The translations under genes were made by a program, and so were the position numbers. The notes under the pieces were generated by a model, which was not told where the DNA came from, did not search any database, and saw only the letters and a program-made list of their open reading frames with translations. From Planctomycetales bacterium (GTDB lineage Bacteria; Planctomycetota; Phycisphaerae; SM23-33), in NCBI GenBank assembly GCA_030631125.1, contig DAOVLS010000119.1, positions 1-7,004 on the forward strand: a stretch of DNA of 7,004 nt. Reading direction: 5' to 3'. Within the stretch, counting starts at the first letter, position 1. Each line of letters starts with the position of its first letter. Of this stretch, positions 5,611 to 7,004 are shown piece by piece.

Positions 5611-5648
5611 AACCCGCCTTCGCCAAGGCTACGGCGTGGCAGGCTTGG
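5611..5648. repeat. Hairpin-forming dispersed-type repeat upstream of ftsK
   Basis: GCCTT (5616-5620) pairs perfectly with AAGGC (5625-5629) around CGCC. CGCC (5621-5624) can alternatively pair with GGCG (5633-5636), and CCAAGGCT (5623-5630) is nearly the inverse of AGGCTTGG (5641-5648), so several folds compete. In one minus-strand frame the block reads LPRRSLGEGG, a peptide shadow I recall from a repeat scattered through environmental genomes. It lies between the divergent ackA and ftsK genes and contains no gene itself. Family membership is from memory. Confidence 0.5.
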
Positions 5649-5684
5649 GATTAGGAAAAAGACTGGAATACCGTAATATCCACG

Positions 5685-5706
5685 CCCACGGACCGCGTTC
5701 CGTGGG
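5685..5706 (+). promoter_or_regulatory. Perfect eight-base-arm hairpin just before ftsK
   Basis: CCCACGGA (5685-5692) pairs perfectly with TCCGTGGG (5699-5706) around a six-base loop CCGCGT. It ends 26 bases before the ftsK ATG, so it would lie in the 5' leader or overlap the promoter. A TAATAT (5674-5679) just upstream resembles a -10 box but lacks a clear -35. There is no T-run after it. It could be an operator, a leader structure or another repeat copy. Confidence 0.4.
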
Positions 5707-5732
5707 TTTGCAAACCGGGTAGTTTGGGCAAG

Positions 5733-7004
5733 ATGAGCAAAAGTGCGAAAAAGAAACCTGAACCTGAAGAGGTCCAGCAGGATGAGGCGATTCGTCCGGG
5801 GTGGCGGTTTGCGCGGTATTGCTTTGTGCTGGTGCTGACCGGCGGGACGATTATGGCGTGGCTGGCGGTGCTGAGTTTTTCTCCGACGGACCCGCCGGCA
5901 AGTGTCATCTATCCCCCGCCGCCGGTTCACAACACCGCCGGACCGGCCGGGGCTTACATAGCCTTCGGACTGATGTACTGGTTAGGCAGCGGTGGAACGT
6001 ACGCGCTGCTGATAGTGGCGACAATATCGGCAGGGGCGATGCTGCTCGGCGGGCGGATAAACCATCTGCCTTGGCGGCTGACGGGTCTGGCGATGATAGT
6101 AACGGCCTCGGCGGCGGCATCGTACATCCTCCAGCCTCAAGGCGTCGGAGGCATACTGGGCATCGGCATCGGCGGGATTCTTCTGAAATATATGGCCGAT
6201 ACGGGCGCTTGGCTGGTGCTTGCCACCGCGTTCGGAATAGCGGTGATGCTGATGGCCGACAGCCTCGTGCTGAAACTACCCGCGCTTCTGGGGAAACTCC
6301 GTTCGCGGCGAGCGCCCGCGACGTTTGAAGATGCAGTCAAGCGCGCCACCGCCCGGCCCAGGCCCGACAGGGAATCGGCCCCTCGCACCGCCCTTGCTCG
6401 ACCTAGCCAGACTACCGCTATTGACCAAATCAAGCCGAAGTCAACGGGGAAAAAGCCTTCCCCGCCGGTAAAAGCCAAGGCCCCGAAGGCCCCCGGCGAA
6501 TACGAACTGCCCGACATGGACCTCCTGGCCGAACCGGCCGGCGGATACCTCGAAAGCCAGGAATCGCTGGTCGCTGAAAAACGCGCCATCCTCCAGCAGA
6601 CGCTGGACGATTTCGGCGTCGAGGCCCAGGTCGTCAGCCATATGACAGGCCCGGTTATCTCGCTGCTCGAACTGTCGCTTGCGCCGGGCGTTAAGGTCAG
6701 CCGGATTTCCTCGCTGGCGCCCGATATCGCCCGGGCGCTTGCCGTTCCGGGCGTTCGCGTCGTCAGCCCGCTTCCCGGACGCGACACCGTCGGAATCGAG
6801 GTTCCGAACCTCGACAAGGAAATCGTCCGCCTGAAGGAACTGATGACCCTTTCACCGGACGCCGCAGATCGTATGCACTTACCGATGTACCTGGGCAAGG
6901 ACGCCTCCGGCGATCCGATTGTTTCGGACCTGGCGGCCATGCCGCACATGCTCCTTGCCGGTACTACCGGATCGGGCAAGAGCGTCTCGATAAACGCCAT
7001 GATC
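5733..7004 (+). CDS. ftsK: DNA translocase FtsK/SpoIIIE, N-terminal part (cut by window end)
   Basis: The frame is open from ATG 5733 to the last base, giving 424 residues of a protein usually 750 or more. FtsK/SpoIIIE pumps chromosomal DNA through the closing septum and coordinates division. Residues 1-25 are a charged cytoplasmic tail. Hydrophobic segments at about 27-48, 73-106, 115-134 and 138-175 form the membrane anchor. Residues 185-262 are a proline-, lysine- and alanine-rich linker. The conserved alpha domain of the motor spans about 275-375, including GPVISLLELSLAPGVKV (306-322) and VGIEVPN (353-359). The RecA-like domain then starts with MPHMLLAGTTGSGKSVSINA (403-422), which contains the Walker A motif GTTGSGKS (410-417). 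Walker B and the DNA-orienting gamma domain would lie beyond the window. The Shine-Dalgarno is weak (GGG at 5726-5728); a TTG at 5724 is a less likely start. The gene diverges from ackA. Confidence 0.96.
   Translation, partial: MSKSAKKKPEPEEVQQDEAIRPGWRFARYCFVLVLTGGTIMAWLAVLSFSPTDPPASVIYPPPPVHNTAGPAGAYIAFGLMYWLGSGGTYALLIVATISAGAMLLGGRINHLPWRLTGLAMIVTASAAASYILQPQGVGGILGIGIGGILLKYMADTGAWLVLATAFGIAVMLMADSLVLKLPALLGKLRSRRAPATFEDAVKRATARPRPDRESAPRTALARPSQTTAIDQIKPKSTGKKPSPPVKAKAPKAPGEYELPDMDLLAEPAGGYLESQESLVAEKRAILQQTLDDFGVEAQVVSHMTGPVISLLELSLAPGVKVSRISSLAPDIARALAVPGVRVVSPLPGRDTVGIEVPNLDKEIVRLKELMTLSPDAADRMHLPMYLGKDASGDPIVSDLAAMPHMLLAGTTGSGKSVSINAMI

Noticed and set aside
6137..7000. Open frame of 287 codons on the minus strand opposite ftsK
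   Set aside because: It is a serine/arginine-rich low-complexity translation antisense to unmistakable FtsK motifs.

Overview
The window looks like part of a bacterial chromosome with moderately high G+C. It holds four long protein-coding regions and an unusually large number of short palindromic or tandem repeats. Motifs assign three of the four genes: an AraC-type regulator, acetate kinase, and the N-terminal part of the DNA translocase FtsK/SpoIIIE. The fourth is a large cytoplasmic glycosidase-like protein that resembles family GH125. The taxon cannot be fixed from sequence alone. The repeat load, the acetate kinase subtype and the composition remind me of planctomycete (Phycisphaerae-like) metagenome-assembled genomes. 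That is an inference from memory, not a search.

Layout. Bases 1-25 appear to be the start of a gene on the minus strand that leaves the window to the left. It has a good Shine-Dalgarno and a near-consensus sigma-70 promoter at 119-147. Bases 26-441 carry that promoter, a 29-bp-arm inverted repeat (290-370) and a five-copy heptamer tandem repeat (386-420). An AraC-family regulator follows at 442-1449 (+), and a double palindromic element starts at the first base after its stop. A 501-base gap (1450-1950) holds several small palindromes and leads to the glycosidase-like gene at 1951-4125 (+). That gene converges with ackA (4218-5441, -) across a 92-base gap that can fold. A 291-base divergent region (5442-5732) separates ackA from ftsK (5733 to the right edge, +) and holds an ackA promoter candidate plus two hairpin-forming elements.

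How the parts may work together. The AraC regulator and the glycosidase-like enzyme lie in tandem on one strand. The simplest hypothesis is a sugar-responsive activator controlling an intracellular glycoside-degrading enzyme. Acetate kinase would act further downstream, making ATP and acetate from acetyl phosphate, but no phosphotransacetylase gene is visible here. FtsK is a housekeeping gene for chromosome segregation and division.

The most notable signal is the repeats. At least five distinct short repeat types occur in 7 kb, and two of them lie inside coding sequence in frame: one in the AraC linker and one in a variable loop of acetate kinase. I found no defence system, CRISPR array, tRNA, rRNA, transposase or other clearly new multigene system.
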